Origin: Lactobacillus sp. | GTDB lineage: Bacteria; Bacillota; Bacilli; Lactobacillales; Lactobacillaceae | DNA: 8,715 bases | Assembly (NCBI GenBank): GCA_003482405.1 | Contig: DMZB01000055.1 | Coordinates: forward strand, 1-8,715 | Direction: 5' to 3' | Shown: positions 1 through 6,007 of the stretch, in pieces | How the letters are laid out: the number at the start of each line of letters is the position of its first letter | Position numbering within the stretch: position 1 is the first letter of the stretch | Notes under the pieces: model-generated | The model's input: the letters and a program-made list of their open reading frames with translations, nothing else | Databases searched by the model: none | What the model was told of the DNA's origin: nothing | Made by a program: the position numbers and the translations under genes

Positions 1-16
1 GATGTGGGCGTCCTTT

Positions 17-58
17 CATGAGTTAAATTTCATAAGTAAAATTGCATAGGTAAAATTC
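17..58. repeat. Three tandem copies of a 14-bp repeat
   Basis: Three adjacent 14-base units are visible: CATGAGTTAAATTT (17-30), CATAAGTAAAATTG (31-44) and CATAGGTAAAATTC (45-58). The second and third differ at two positions and the first is more diverged. The unit length is not a multiple of three and the copies lie beyond the stop of the sirtuin gene, so they are probably non-coding. They abut the hairpin at 59-80. Whether the array continues or belongs to the control region of a gene to the left cannot be seen. Confidence 0.7.
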
Positions 59-80
59 AAATGGCAGGGTGATGCCATTT
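59..80 (-). terminator. Probable terminator of the sirtuin-like gene
   Basis: The arms AAATGGCA (59-66) and TGCCATTT (73-80) are a perfect 8-bp inverted repeat around a six-base loop. On the minus strand the hairpin lies about 50 bases after the TGA of the sirtuin gene and is followed by GAATTTTACC. That is a short, imperfect T-tract, so termination is plausible but may be weak. No other transcript end is visible at this edge. Confidence 0.5.
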
Positions 81-129
81 GTCGTTCAGGCAACAAACTC
101 AATAATACGCTGATTCTACTGTGATGTAA

Positions 130-879
130 TCACTGCGCTTGGGTTGGAAATGTTGGTAGGCCCATCACTGCAGCTAATGCAGCAAAGACGGTGTCAGCAG
201 TTTCATGAATGCAGAGCGTTGCCCGCTGTTCAAACGGTGAATGTGCAGGGTTGATGTCCACAATTTCAGAACGATCCGAAATGTGGTCATAATAACCGTT
301 TGAGCCAATTACAATCACTAAATCAGCCTGATTGGTCCAAGTATCGGCACGTTCACGTTCCGCTGGCACAGTAGCGATGTGACGATAAATTGGGTCTGGC
401 GAAATCAAACCACCACAGTTTGGGCAATGTGGTACGGGTTGTTTGAGCAGCTCGATGGGATAAATGCGGCCACAATTTAGGCAATGGTTGATGTTCAGAC
501 TACTCCAAATATTCGCAGTATGAGTTGTGCCTGCTAGTTCATGAAGGTAATCGACATTTGTCGTAATAACATCATCCAAGTGACCAGCGTGTTCGAGTTG
601 TGCCAGGACATAATGTGCTAATGTGGGGCCACTGCCGAAAATGTGATCAATAAAAATCTGATGAAATTGTCGATAAAATGTTTCTGGCTCCCGCTCGAGC
701 CAGGCCTCCGAGGACATCGGACCAGAAGTCGTAGCGGCCATCTGTTCAAGATCAGGGATGCCACTGGTTACGGAGATGCCGGCCCCAGTGAGCGCGACGA
801 CATGGCGGTGACCAACAATCATTTGTGCCAATTCATTAACTTGTGTGTTCAGTAATTTAGTTTTAGACGTTGTTTTCAT
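130..879 (-). CDS. Divergent Sir2-family (sirtuin-fold) protein, altered catalytic site
   Basis: This is a 249-residue protein with a sirtuin layout: TGAGIS (31-36) and GIPD (40-43) of the NAD-binding fold, TTNVDYLH (106-113), a four-cysteine zinc site (C133, C136, C152, C155), then GSN (192-194) and DIN (208-210) of the C-terminal Rossmann half. Sirtuins use NAD+ to remove acyl groups from lysines, and some ADP-ribosylate proteins instead. Several key positions differ here. The usual HG before the zinc site aligns with W125-S126, so the general-base His is missing. TQN reads TTN, and GIPDF-R reads GIPDLE. Classical deacetylase activity is therefore doubtful, although cytosolic NAD binding remains likely. 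ATG at 879 was chosen because an upstream in-frame TTG (888) lies only three bases from AAGGAA; the ATG is 12 bases from it, which is long. No macrodomain, GcvH-like or lipoate ligase gene of the class M sirtuin operons is adjacent. The fold assignment is firm; the activity is not. Confidence 0.85.
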   Translation of the reverse strand: MKTTSKTKLLNTQVNELAQMIVGHRHVVALTGAGISVTSGIPDLEQMAATTSGPMSSEAWLEREPETFYRQFHQIFIDHIFGSGPTLAHYVLAQLEHAGHLDDVITTNVDYLHELAGTTHTANIWSSLNINHCLNCGRIYPIELLKQPVPHCPNCGGLISPDPIYRHIATVPAERERADTWTNQADLVIVIGSNGYYDHISDRSEIVDINPAHSPFEQRATLCIHETADTVFAALAAVMGLPTFPTQAQ

Positions 880-1001
880 AATTCTCAAATATTCCTTATT
901 GTCTTTAGATGATATTAGACTTGTGCGAAACGTTGACAGAACTCGTCATTGCAACGGTGTAAGTGTTGGATTAGCGCGTTTCGCCTCACAAGATGGAGAA
1001 G

Positions 1002-1032
1002 AGTATAGCACCGTTTTGCTAATTATGGACAA
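1002..1032 (-). promoter_or_regulatory. Candidate promoter of the sirtuin-like gene
   Basis: On the minus strand TTGTCC (1027-1032) is followed after 19 bases by TATACT (1002-1007). The -10 matches five of six consensus bases and the spacer is longer than ideal. It would give a leader of roughly 115 bases before the ATG at 879. This is a sequence resemblance only. Confidence 0.35.
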
Positions 1033-1099
1033 AAAAAGTCGAATTTGTTTTTTCTGTTTCGGCCAGACACTAGCCACAGTGTTATTCTAAATGGCAGTC

Positions 1100-1105
1100 T
1101 ATAAT
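1100..1105 (+). promoter_or_regulatory. Candidate -10 box of the DUF915 hydrolase gene
   Basis: A perfect TATAAT lies 50 bases before the ATG at 1155. No good -35 stands 16-18 bases upstream, so an activator or another start site may be involved. TTGACA at 933-938 is not suitably spaced from any clear -10. Confidence 0.4.
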
Positions 1106-1154
1106 GACTATATCTAAAAACAATTGAATTGAAAAAAGATTTGAGGAAATAAAT

Positions 1155-1961
1155 ATGAAACTTTTTAAGTGGGTGTTCGCTGTGCTAGGTGTAATCCTAC
1201 TGGGATTTGTGGCCGTTGATGCGGTCTACAACATTCGCTATCAGCACCGTTTGGGTCAATTGGAATCCCAAATTCATCAGGAGCACGTCGCCACAGTTTT
1301 CGTTGGTGGCTATGGCTCCTCGTCACGTGCCTTTGAACAGATGACGACGCATTGGCAACGTGCTGGGATCGGCGGCCATCGGGAACTGGTCGAGGTAGAT
1401 CATCAAGGCACGCTTCACTTCTTGGGTGAGCAAACGCCGTCGACAAATCAGCTGATTGAAGTCGCGTTTAAAGACAATCGTGATCCCATCATTCAAATGA
1501 AGTTAATGCAAAAAATTATGCACACGCTGCGTGTTCGCCAGCACATTACTGATGTCAATTTTGTCACGCATTCAATGGGTGGTGCCGATGCCTACAGTTA
1601 TTTGGTGTCGACACATCGAAACGCACAGCCGCGCGTCCGTAAGTGGGTTGCGATTGCCAGTCCGTTTGGTCAAATCCACACGAAACGGCCAATTGGCAAA
1701 CAATATAATCAGATGTTGCAACGTGCTGACCGGTTGCCACACGACTTGAAAATATTAACCATTGCCGGCGATATTTGGCATATGGGTGGTGACACGGAGG
1801 TTTCGGTGAAGGGTGTCAAGGCGCTTAAACCAATTGTGCAGTCCCATATTGCCAGCTATCAAAACGTGGTGTTAAACGGTGACCTGTTATCTGTGCAACA
1901 TTCTGCGCTGCGTTCCAATCCAGAAGTAATTTGGCGAACGGCAAAATTTCTTTATCGATAA
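1155..1961 (+). CDS. Membrane-anchored alpha/beta hydrolase, DUF915 type
   Basis: This 268-residue protein begins with a short positive stretch and one hydrophobic segment (about residues 5-25) with no obvious cleavage site. It is probably a signal anchor that places the enzyme domain outside the membrane. After VFVGGYGSSSRAF (48-60), typical of the start of the hydrolase fold, comes the nucleophile elbow THSMGG with Ser140. The likely rest of the triad is Asp213 in GGDTEVS and His249 in VQHSALRSN. This arrangement and length fit the DUF915 family of Firmicutes cell-envelope hydrolases, whose substrates are mostly undefined; a lipase or esterase role is possible but not shown. GAGGAA stands about seven bases before the ATG. 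The downstream dehydrogenase gene is 94 bases away on the same strand with no evident terminator between them, so co-transcription is possible. Confidence 0.85.
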   Translation: MKLFKWVFAVLGVILLGFVAVDAVYNIRYQHRLGQLESQIHQEHVATVFVGGYGSSSRAFEQMTTHWQRAGIGGHRELVEVDHQGTLHFLGEQTPSTNQLIEVAFKDNRDPIIQMKLMQKIMHTLRVRQHITDVNFVTHSMGGADAYSYLVSTHRNAQPRVRKWVAIASPFGQIHTKRPIGKQYNQMLQRADRLPHDLKILTIAGDIWHMGGDTEVSVKGVKALKPIVQSHIASYQNVVLNGDLLSVQHSALRSNPEVIWRTAKFLYR

Positions 1962-2041
1962 TGCTTGCCTTGAAGTGAACTCCATAGTTTAGACTACAGT
2001 CATTGATGATATTAAAAATCTAATTCCATGTTCTCGACCGA

Positions 2042-2054
2042 AAGGAAGCTCCTT
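2042..2054 (+). promoter_or_regulatory. Ribosome binding site inside a small hairpin
   Basis: The Shine-Dalgarno sequence AAGGA (2042-2046) is followed by AGC and its exact complement TCCTT (2050-2054), directly before the ATG at 2056. The mRNA could fold so that this site is paired. The 5-bp stem with a three-base loop is weak, so any effect on translation is speculative. Confidence 0.4.
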
Positions 2055-2055
2055 C

Positions 2056-3183
2056 ATGACAACAGTAAATCCAAAGTCCGTAAACAATCCAAACGCTCGT
2101 AATCAACAGGCGCCGGTGGCAAGCCCCTTTAATTATCGCAGTACGGCAAACCAAGTGATTCGTGGCATTAGCCTGGCTGGCCAAACAGCCATTGTGACCG
2201 GTGGGTACAGTGGCATAGGGTTGGTCACGGCAAAAGCCTTGGCGCAGGCGGGAGCTCACGTGATTGTACCTGCTCGTAACATCAGTAAGGCTCAAGCCGC
2301 CCTGAGGGATCAGTCCAACATCGAAATTAATCAGTTAGACTTAATGTCACCGCAGTCGATTGATGCATTTGCACACGAATTTCTGCAGAATCATCACCAA
2401 CTTGATATTCTGGTCTGCAGTGCGGGAATTATGTTTGGTCCACTGCGGCGCGATCAAGCTGGCAACGAATCCCAATTCAGTACCAACTACCTGGGGCATT
2501 TTCGGTTGATCAAACGATTGTACCCGGCATTAGCTGGGACAAATGCTGAATCGAAAACTGAATCAAAAATTCCACATAGCACTGATGCAACAAAGGGCCA
2601 CACCGCGCGGGTCGTGATGGTTTCTTCACGGGCACAAATGTGGAATGGCGTTGACTTTGATGATGTGAACTTTACTCACCGTGCTTACGACGAACGCGTT
2701 GCTTACGCACAGTCCAAAGTGGCAGACGTTTTGTTAGCAGTCGGATTGGACAAGCGAGCCGCCAAAGACGGGGTGCAAGCATTTGCGGTGCACCCGGGGA
2801 TGATTCCACTGACAAGTCTGGGTCGGAACACGTTTAAGGATACTGCTCGGCAACGGCGCATCAATGGCATTGCAAACCGACTGCAGTTGATTCGTTTACT
2901 GGATGGTTGGCGTGGTTTACGGGCCACACTGCGCGGACATCGTGGAGATTTCGATTATTTCAAAACCAATGAACAGGGTGCGGCCACGTCTGTTTGGGCA
3001 GCGACTAGTCCATTGTTGGAAAACAAGGGTGGCCTTTACCTTGAGGACTGCAATATCAGTCGACCTATTTCTGCCACAGAAACGACACGCTGGGGTGTTC
3101 GCCCGTGGTCCATTGATGAAGCCAACGCTGACAAACTGTGGCACATGGGTGAACAGCTGACCGGACTGCCTTTTGAGCCGTAA
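2056..3183 (+). CDS. Short-chain dehydrogenase/reductase (SDR), extended form
   Basis: This is a cytosolic NAD(P)-dependent oxidoreductase of 375 residues, clearly longer than the roughly 250 of classical SDRs. The Rossmann glycine motif TGGYSGIG is at 48-55 and CSAGIM, the NNAG equivalent, at 121-126. Asn144 lies in FSTNYLGHF, Ser190/191 in MVSSR, and YAQSK supplies Tyr217 and Lys221. Together these give the complete N-S-Y-K catalytic set. Arg74 after the second strand (VPARN) suggests NADP(H), as in retinol-dehydrogenase-like SDRs. The extra length comes from about 40 N-terminal residues, a polar insert at about 161-182 and a long C-terminal part. The substrate cannot be predicted. The start at 2056 follows AAAGGA by nine bases, and the gene ends with two consecutive TAA codons just before the large hairpin. 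Confidence 0.87.
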   Translation: MTTVNPKSVNNPNARNQQAPVASPFNYRSTANQVIRGISLAGQTAIVTGGYSGIGLVTAKALAQAGAHVIVPARNISKAQAALRDQSNIEINQLDLMSPQSIDAFAHEFLQNHHQLDILVCSAGIMFGPLRRDQAGNESQFSTNYLGHFRLIKRLYPALAGTNAESKTESKIPHSTDATKGHTARVVMVSSRAQMWNGVDFDDVNFTHRAYDERVAYAQSKVADVLLAVGLDKRAAKDGVQAFAVHPGMIPLTSLGRNTFKDTARQRRINGIANRLQLIRLLDGWRGLRATLRGHRGDFDYFKTNEQGAATSVWAATSPLLENKGGLYLEDCNISRPISATETTRWGVRPWSIDEANADKLWHMGEQLTGLPFEP

Positions 3184-3224
3184 TAATGTGCGGAGCTATG
3201 GTACTCGGAGTTACTTTTCTACAC

Positions 3225-3284
3225 AAAAATCCGTTGATCTTGGTGATCACAAATGTGTGATCAACCAACCATCAACGGATTTTT
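3225..3284. terminator. Long nested bidirectional terminator hairpin
   Basis: The outer arms AAAAATCCGTTGAT (3225-3238) and ATCAACGGATTTTT (3271-3284) are a perfect 14-bp inverted repeat. Inside is a second stem: TTGG (3240-3243) with CCAA (3265-3268), and TGATCACA (3244-3251) with TGTGATCA (3256-3263), with one bulged A and the loop AATG. Both strands end in a T-tract after the stem. It can therefore stop the dehydrogenase transcript on the plus strand, 41 bases after its stop, and the small membrane-protein transcript on the minus strand, 10 bases after its stop. Confidence 0.88.
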
Positions 3285-3294
3285 ACTGCTGTAA

Positions 3295-3417
3295 TTACAT
3301 TTCAAATAAAACAACCCACATCATTCGAATCGCCTGACAAATCATGGTCAGCATTCCTAATGCAGCAAGACCGCCAACGATATACCAAAACGTATAAGAT
3401 AACTTAATTTTATTCAT
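3295..3417 (-). CDS. Small single-span membrane protein, 40 residues, function unknown
   Basis: An ATG at 3417 is preceded by AGGGGA at about six bases and opens a 40-codon frame ending in TAA. The peptide has a short basic start (MNKIKLSYTF), then a continuous hydrophobic stretch (about residues 10-27, with WYIVGGLAALGML) and a short tail that includes Arg31 and ends in VVLFEM. One inner-membrane helix is likely. The terminator follows directly after the stop, and a plausible promoter lies about 50 bases before the start, so the gene appears to have its own transcription unit. I recognise no family. A stress-related small membrane protein or a type I toxin-like peptide are possible readings, but no antisense RNA is evident. 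Confidence 0.62.
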   Translation of the reverse strand: MNKIKLSYTFWYIVGGLAALGMLTMICQAIRMMWVVLFEM

Positions 3418-3473
3418 CGCGTTCCCCTCGGTTTCACCTAGAATTTTAGACGAATCGCGTCAGATGTGCAATT

Positions 3474-3502
3474 AGTAAATTTATTACATTGCATAAAGTC
3501 AA
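3474..3502 (-). promoter_or_regulatory. Candidate promoter of the 40-residue protein gene
   Basis: On the minus strand TTGACT (3497-3502) is followed after 17 bases by TTTACT (3474-3479). The predicted transcript would start roughly 50 bases before the ATG at 3417. The -35 is good and the -10 moderate. Confidence 0.4.
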
Positions 3503-3598
3503 ATCAACCAGCATTAACTAGAGGTTTTTAGCGTGATATTAAGAAATCAATTAAGGCCGAACGCAACTCAACATCAACCTCAGTTAACCAGTGAGCAA

Positions 3599-5248
3599 TT
3601 AGTCGTTTACGCGTAGTGGTGTATATTCAGGCGCCCACTTATTGGCCAGCACAGCCGCCTTTACATCGTCGATTGCCGTTTTATTCAAACCTTGGTCGAT
3701 GGCGCTTTGTGCGACGGCCTCAGCGACAGTCTCTGAAAAGACATTTAGTTTGTCAACGGGTGGCAAAACGGCAGCGCCTGCCTTGTTGACGTCCACAATA
3801 CCACCTAGCGAGTGGGCAGCTTTACTAATCATCGCGTCATTGAGGACGCTGGCTGTTGCAGCGATGGTGCCTAGACCCAGGCCTGGGTAAACCAACGCAT
3901 TGTTAGCTTGGCCAATGTGGTAGGTCACGCCGTTATAGTCAACGTCGTGCGCGGGGATGCCTGTTGCAATCAGGCCCTTGCCATCCGTCCACTTGATCAG
4001 ATCATCAGCGCTAGCTTCAGCGAGCTTAGTTGGATTGGACAGCGGGAAAATAATTGGCCGTGCCGTGTGCGCAGCCATGCTGCGGACGATATCTTCGGTA
4101 AACGTACCTGGTTGCGTGGACGTGCCGACCAAAATCGTCGGGTGAATCGCATCGACAACAGCGGCTAAACTGGTCAACTCATTGGCGTTTGTAAACTCAC
4201 TACGCTGGCGGGCAAATGGCCGTTGTTCCGGCGTGAGGTCAGTCATATCATCAAACAGTAAACCTTGTTTGTCGACCATGTAAAAGTGTTTGCGGGCGTC
4301 GTCGTCGCTCAGGCCCTGTGCGACCATTTCATCGAAGATCCGTTTGGCAATACCGGCACCGGCTGAACCAGCCCCAAAGGTTAAGTAGGTCTGGTCAGTC
4401 AACTTTTGCTTGGAAATATTCAGTGCACCGAGAATACCGGCTAAAGTGATGATACCGGTGCCTTGAATGTCATCGTTGAAGGTAACGTACTGGCGCTGGT
4501 ATTTTTGCAAAATCTTCGCAGCATTATTGCGCCCAAAGTCTTCAAAATGTAGGTACATATTTGGAAATAGCGTCTCTGCGGTGGTGACAAACTGATCAAC
4601 AAATTCATAGTATTTATCGCCCTCGACGCGTTTGTGACGGTTGCCTAAGTATAGTGGATCATCAAGCAGTGCTTGGTTGTTTGTTCCCGTATCGAGGACG
4701 ACAGGTAACACCTTACGTGGATCGATTCCCGCAGCAGCGGTGTACACCATCAGTTTGCCGACGGAGATATCGACACCCTGGACACCCCAGTCACCAATAC
4801 CGAGAATTCCTTCACCATCAGTGACGACCACCAGTTGAATGTCACGGTCACCCGCAACGTTCTTCAAAGTGGTAGCCATGTCATCAGGGTCGTCGATGGA
4901 TAAAAAGGCAGCGTACTGAGAACTCAGAAACAGTTCACTATAGTTTTCAATGGTTTCGGCAATCGTTGTATCGTACACAACGGGCATGAATTCAACGATG
5001 TGTTGACTAAATAACTTATAGAAGAGAATTCTATTTTCATTAAACAGCGTCATCAGGTAGAGCCGTTTATCCAGCGTCGTTGACTTTGCTTGATACTGCG
5101 CATAAACACGTGCTAGTTGATTGTCCATCGTTTGTACACGTGGTGGTAAGAGGCCAATGAGACCAAACTCGCGCCGTTCAGCCTCACTGAACGCAGTGCC
5201 TTTATTTAAAAATGGATCCTCTAAAATTTCCGTTGGTGTCATTTTCAT
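3599..5248 (-). CDS. mleS: Malolactic enzyme (NAD- and Mn-dependent L-malate decarboxylase)
   Basis: This cytosolic enzyme converts L-malate directly to L-lactate and CO2 with NAD+ and Mn2+ as cofactors, which deacidifies the medium and helps build a proton gradient. The 549 residues match the usual length of about 540. Visible landmarks are the N-terminal [10 protein letters not shown] (11-20), catalytic Tyr92 in MPVVYD, Lys165 in [13 protein letters not shown], metal ligands Glu236-Asp237 (HFEDFG) and Asp260 (FNDDIQGTG), the nucleotide-binding [10 protein letters not shown] (292-301) and PLSNPT (402-407). LGNRHKRV (201-208) and the overall wording favour malolactic over ordinary malic enzyme, although the families share a fold and a malic enzyme cannot be wholly excluded. 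A longer in-frame start at 5278 exists, but GGAGGAA six bases before 5248 decides the shorter one. No mleR regulator or mleP malate permease gene is in the window. No clear terminator follows the stop, so some read-through toward the small membrane-protein gene is possible. Confidence 0.93.
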   Translation of the reverse strand: MKMTPTEILEDPFLNKGTAFSEAERREFGLIGLLPPRVQTMDNQLARVYAQYQAKSTTLDKRLYLMTLFNENRILFYKLFSQHIVEFMPVVYDTTIAETIENYSELFLSSQYAAFLSIDDPDDMATTLKNVAGDRDIQLVVVTDGEGILGIGDWGVQGVDISVGKLMVYTAAAGIDPRKVLPVVLDTGTNNQALLDDPLYLGNRHKRVEGDKYYEFVDQFVTTAETLFPNMYLHFEDFGRNNAAKILQKYQRQYVTFNDDIQGTGIITLAGILGALNISKQKLTDQTYLTFGAGSAGAGIAKRIFDEMVAQGLSDDDARKHFYMVDKQGLLFDDMTDLTPEQRPFARQRSEFTNANELTSLAAVVDAIHPTILVGTSTQPGTFTEDIVRSMAAHTARPIIFPLSNPTKLAEASADDLIKWTDGKGLIATGIPAHDVDYNGVTYHIGQANNALVYPGLGLGTIAATASVLNDAMISKAAHSLGGIVDVNKAGAAVLPPVDKLNVFSETVAEAVAQSAIDQGLNKTAIDDVKAAVLANKWAPEYTPLRVND

Positions 5249-5254
5249 CACTAA

Positions 5255-5261
5255 TTCCTCC
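5255..5261 (-). promoter_or_regulatory. Ribosome binding site that sets the mleS start
   Basis: GGAGGAA on the minus strand stands six bases before the ATG at 5248. It lies inside the longer reading frame that begins at 5278, and nothing comparable precedes that upstream ATG. The 549-residue product is therefore preferred over the 559-residue one. Confidence 0.85.
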
Positions 5262-5351
5262 ATATGACAGTGGAACACGTTATTTTTAATTATTTACCTC
5301 TTACTAGGATACTATTAAAAGCTTATATACTTACGCTACAACCCTTAAATA

Positions 5352-5374
5352 ATCATAGTCAAACTAATTGTTTG
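5352..5374 (-). promoter_or_regulatory. Candidate mleS promoter element and operator
   Basis: On the minus strand TATGAT (5352-5357) resembles a -10 box about 100 bases before the mleS ATG. Directly upstream is CAAAC-N5-GTTTG (5360-5374), a 15-base inverted repeat in the spacer or -35 region. The matching -35 is poor, as is common for activator-dependent promoters. Since malolactic genes are classically controlled by the LysR-type activator MleR, this dyad is a reasonable operator candidate, but nothing here proves it. Confidence 0.3.
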
Positions 5375-5411
5375 GTATAAATTTTATCAATAGCGCAATA
5401 ACACGTTGAGG

Positions 5412-5450
5412 ATCGAAAAAACTGTGGCTTGGAGAGCAAACAGTTTCGAT
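5412..5450 (-). terminator. Terminator-like bulged hairpin upstream of mleS
   Basis: ATCGAA (5412-5417) and ACTGT (5421-5425) pair with ACAGT (5440-5444) and TTCGAT (5445-5450), leaving a three-A bulge. Read toward mleS on the minus strand, AAACTGT ... ACAGTTT is a 7-bp stem running into six Ts, which resembles an intrinsic terminator. It lies about 160 bases before the mleS ATG. It may shield mleS from upstream transcription or act as an attenuator if transcription starts further right. Confidence 0.35.
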
Positions 5451-5621
5451 TAGACCTCCATGATCAGTCTGATTTTTGCCGTTAATATATTTATATTTAA
5501 AAATAACTAGTGTGATATTAGCCATTTATTGGCGGGAAAAAAGGAATATTCGGTCATGGGATCTTAATCAGGTTGCCACATTTTGAAGATTCTTTACTCA
5601 ATAAAATAAGACAGAAGCTAA

Positions 5622-5640
5622 AACATATTGTGAATATGTT
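5622..5640. promoter_or_regulatory. Perfect 8-bp dyad, operator candidate
   Basis: AACATATT (5622-5629) and AATATGTT (5633-5640) are exact complements around GTG. The symmetry suits binding by a dimeric regulator. As a hairpin it would have a three-base loop, AT-rich arms and no T-tract, so a terminator is unlikely. It lies about 375 bases from either start codon. Confidence 0.4.
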
Positions 5641-5762
5641 AGTTGACTGGCTCAAATTTATCATTGGGTGTCACGCAACGGGTTTGGAAATTTAACAAAT
5701 TAGTAACTATACCAATTCATCATTAAGCCATATAAATATTGTGTTTCAGCGATAAACAATAG

Positions 5763-5793
5763 TTGTACAAGTAGTGGTTATGCGTGCTACACT
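5763..5793 (+). promoter_or_regulatory. Candidate promoter of the surface-protein gene (extended -10)
   Basis: TTGTAC (5763-5768) is followed after 19 bases by TACACT (5788-5793), preceded by TGC, so the -10 is of the extended TGnTAnnnT type. Transcription from here would begin near 5800 and give a leader of about 208 bases. A weaker alternative is TTGACC (5949-5954) with ACAATG (5972-5977). Confidence 0.45.
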
Positions 5794-5825
5794 CGCGGTG
5801 AATCGAAATAAGGGGATGACAGCAA

Positions 5826-5846
5826 ATGAAATGTGATAGTGCTTAA
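5826..5846 (+). CDS. Possible six-codon leader ORF (MKCDSA)
   Basis: AAGGGGA (5810-5816) is a good ribosome binding site nine bases before an ATG that encodes only six residues and stops at TAA 5844-5846. The stop lies one base before the left arm of the large inverted repeat at 5848-5941. If translated, it could influence folding of the leader. It may equally be chance, since so short a frame carries no statistical weight by itself. Confidence 0.25.
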   Translation: MKCDSA

Positions 5847-5847
5847 G

Positions 5848-5941
5848 CTCACTAAACTAGTGTACCGGGTTTATAAATGACGGGGTAATAAGTTATAAAA
5901 TTAATTAAATTAACAAAACGGCATTTATAAACTTTAGTGAG
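5848..5941 (+). repeat. Large bulged inverted repeat in the surface-protein leader
   Basis: CTCACTAAA (5848-5856) pairs with TTTAGTGAG (5933-5941). After a 12-base insertion in the left arm only, GTTTATAAATG (5869-5879) pairs with CATTTATAAAC (5922-5932). One mismatch later CG pairs with CG (5881-5882 with 5919-5920). This gives about 22 paired bases around a 36-base AT-rich loop. The bulged segment can also form CACTA-AAC-TAGTG (5850-5862), a competing small hairpin. No T-tract follows, so it is not a standard terminator. Confidence 0.65.
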
Positions 5942-6007
5942 TGTGATTTTGACCAATATTATAAAACGATGACAATGAACTGTTAATCCTCAGGGGGGTT
6001 GTTGAAT

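Larger units (their letters stand above)
5249..6007. other. Gene-free AT-rich divergent control region
   Basis: About 760 bases separate the divergent mleS and surface-protein genes. I find no convincing coding sequence here. Visible elements are an inverted repeat beside a possible mleS promoter (5352-5374), a bulged hairpin (5412-5450), a perfect 19-base dyad (5622-5640), and the promoter, short ORF and large inverted repeat leading into the surface-protein gene (5763-5941). An open frame without a good start at 5522-5695 was judged accidental. The region is long for two promoters and could include an unrecognised RNA or the remnant of a lost gene. Confidence 0.6.

Noticed and set aside
1..26. 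Possible end of a plus-strand gene or start of a minus-strand gene at the left edge
   Set aside because: Only a few codons would be visible in any frame (for example a TGA at 19-21), with no ribosome binding site or recognisable sequence.
17..58. CRISPR or plasmid-type iterons at the left edge
   Set aside because: The units are directly adjacent with no spacers, are only 14 bases long and have no Cas or replication gene nearby.
845..1090. An 81-codon plus-strand frame between the sirtuin and hydrolase genes
   Set aside because: It overlaps the start of the sirtuin gene, lacks a ribosome binding site and has no recognisable domain. The region is better explained as a divergent promoter area.
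2903..3268. Frames on both strands overlapping the 3' end of the dehydrogenase gene and the terminator
   Set aside because: They are shadows of the dehydrogenase coding sequence, without ribosome binding sites, and one runs through the hairpin arms.
3642..4838. Several plus-strand frames opposite mleS
   Set aside because: They are antisense shadows of a strongly recognisable enzyme gene and show no start signals or domains.
5522..5533. GCCA-TTTAT-TGGC dyad near 5521-5533 as a terminator or operator
   Set aside because: Its arms are only four bases long and no T-tract follows, so it is too weak to report as a feature.
5522..5695. A 57-codon open frame on the plus strand in the divergent region, with a plausible-looking amphipathic C-terminal part
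   Set aside because: It has no good start codon: the only ATG is near its end and no ribosome binding site fits. In AT-rich DNA of this length about one such frame is expected by chance. I recognise no family in it, so I did not call it a pseudogene.
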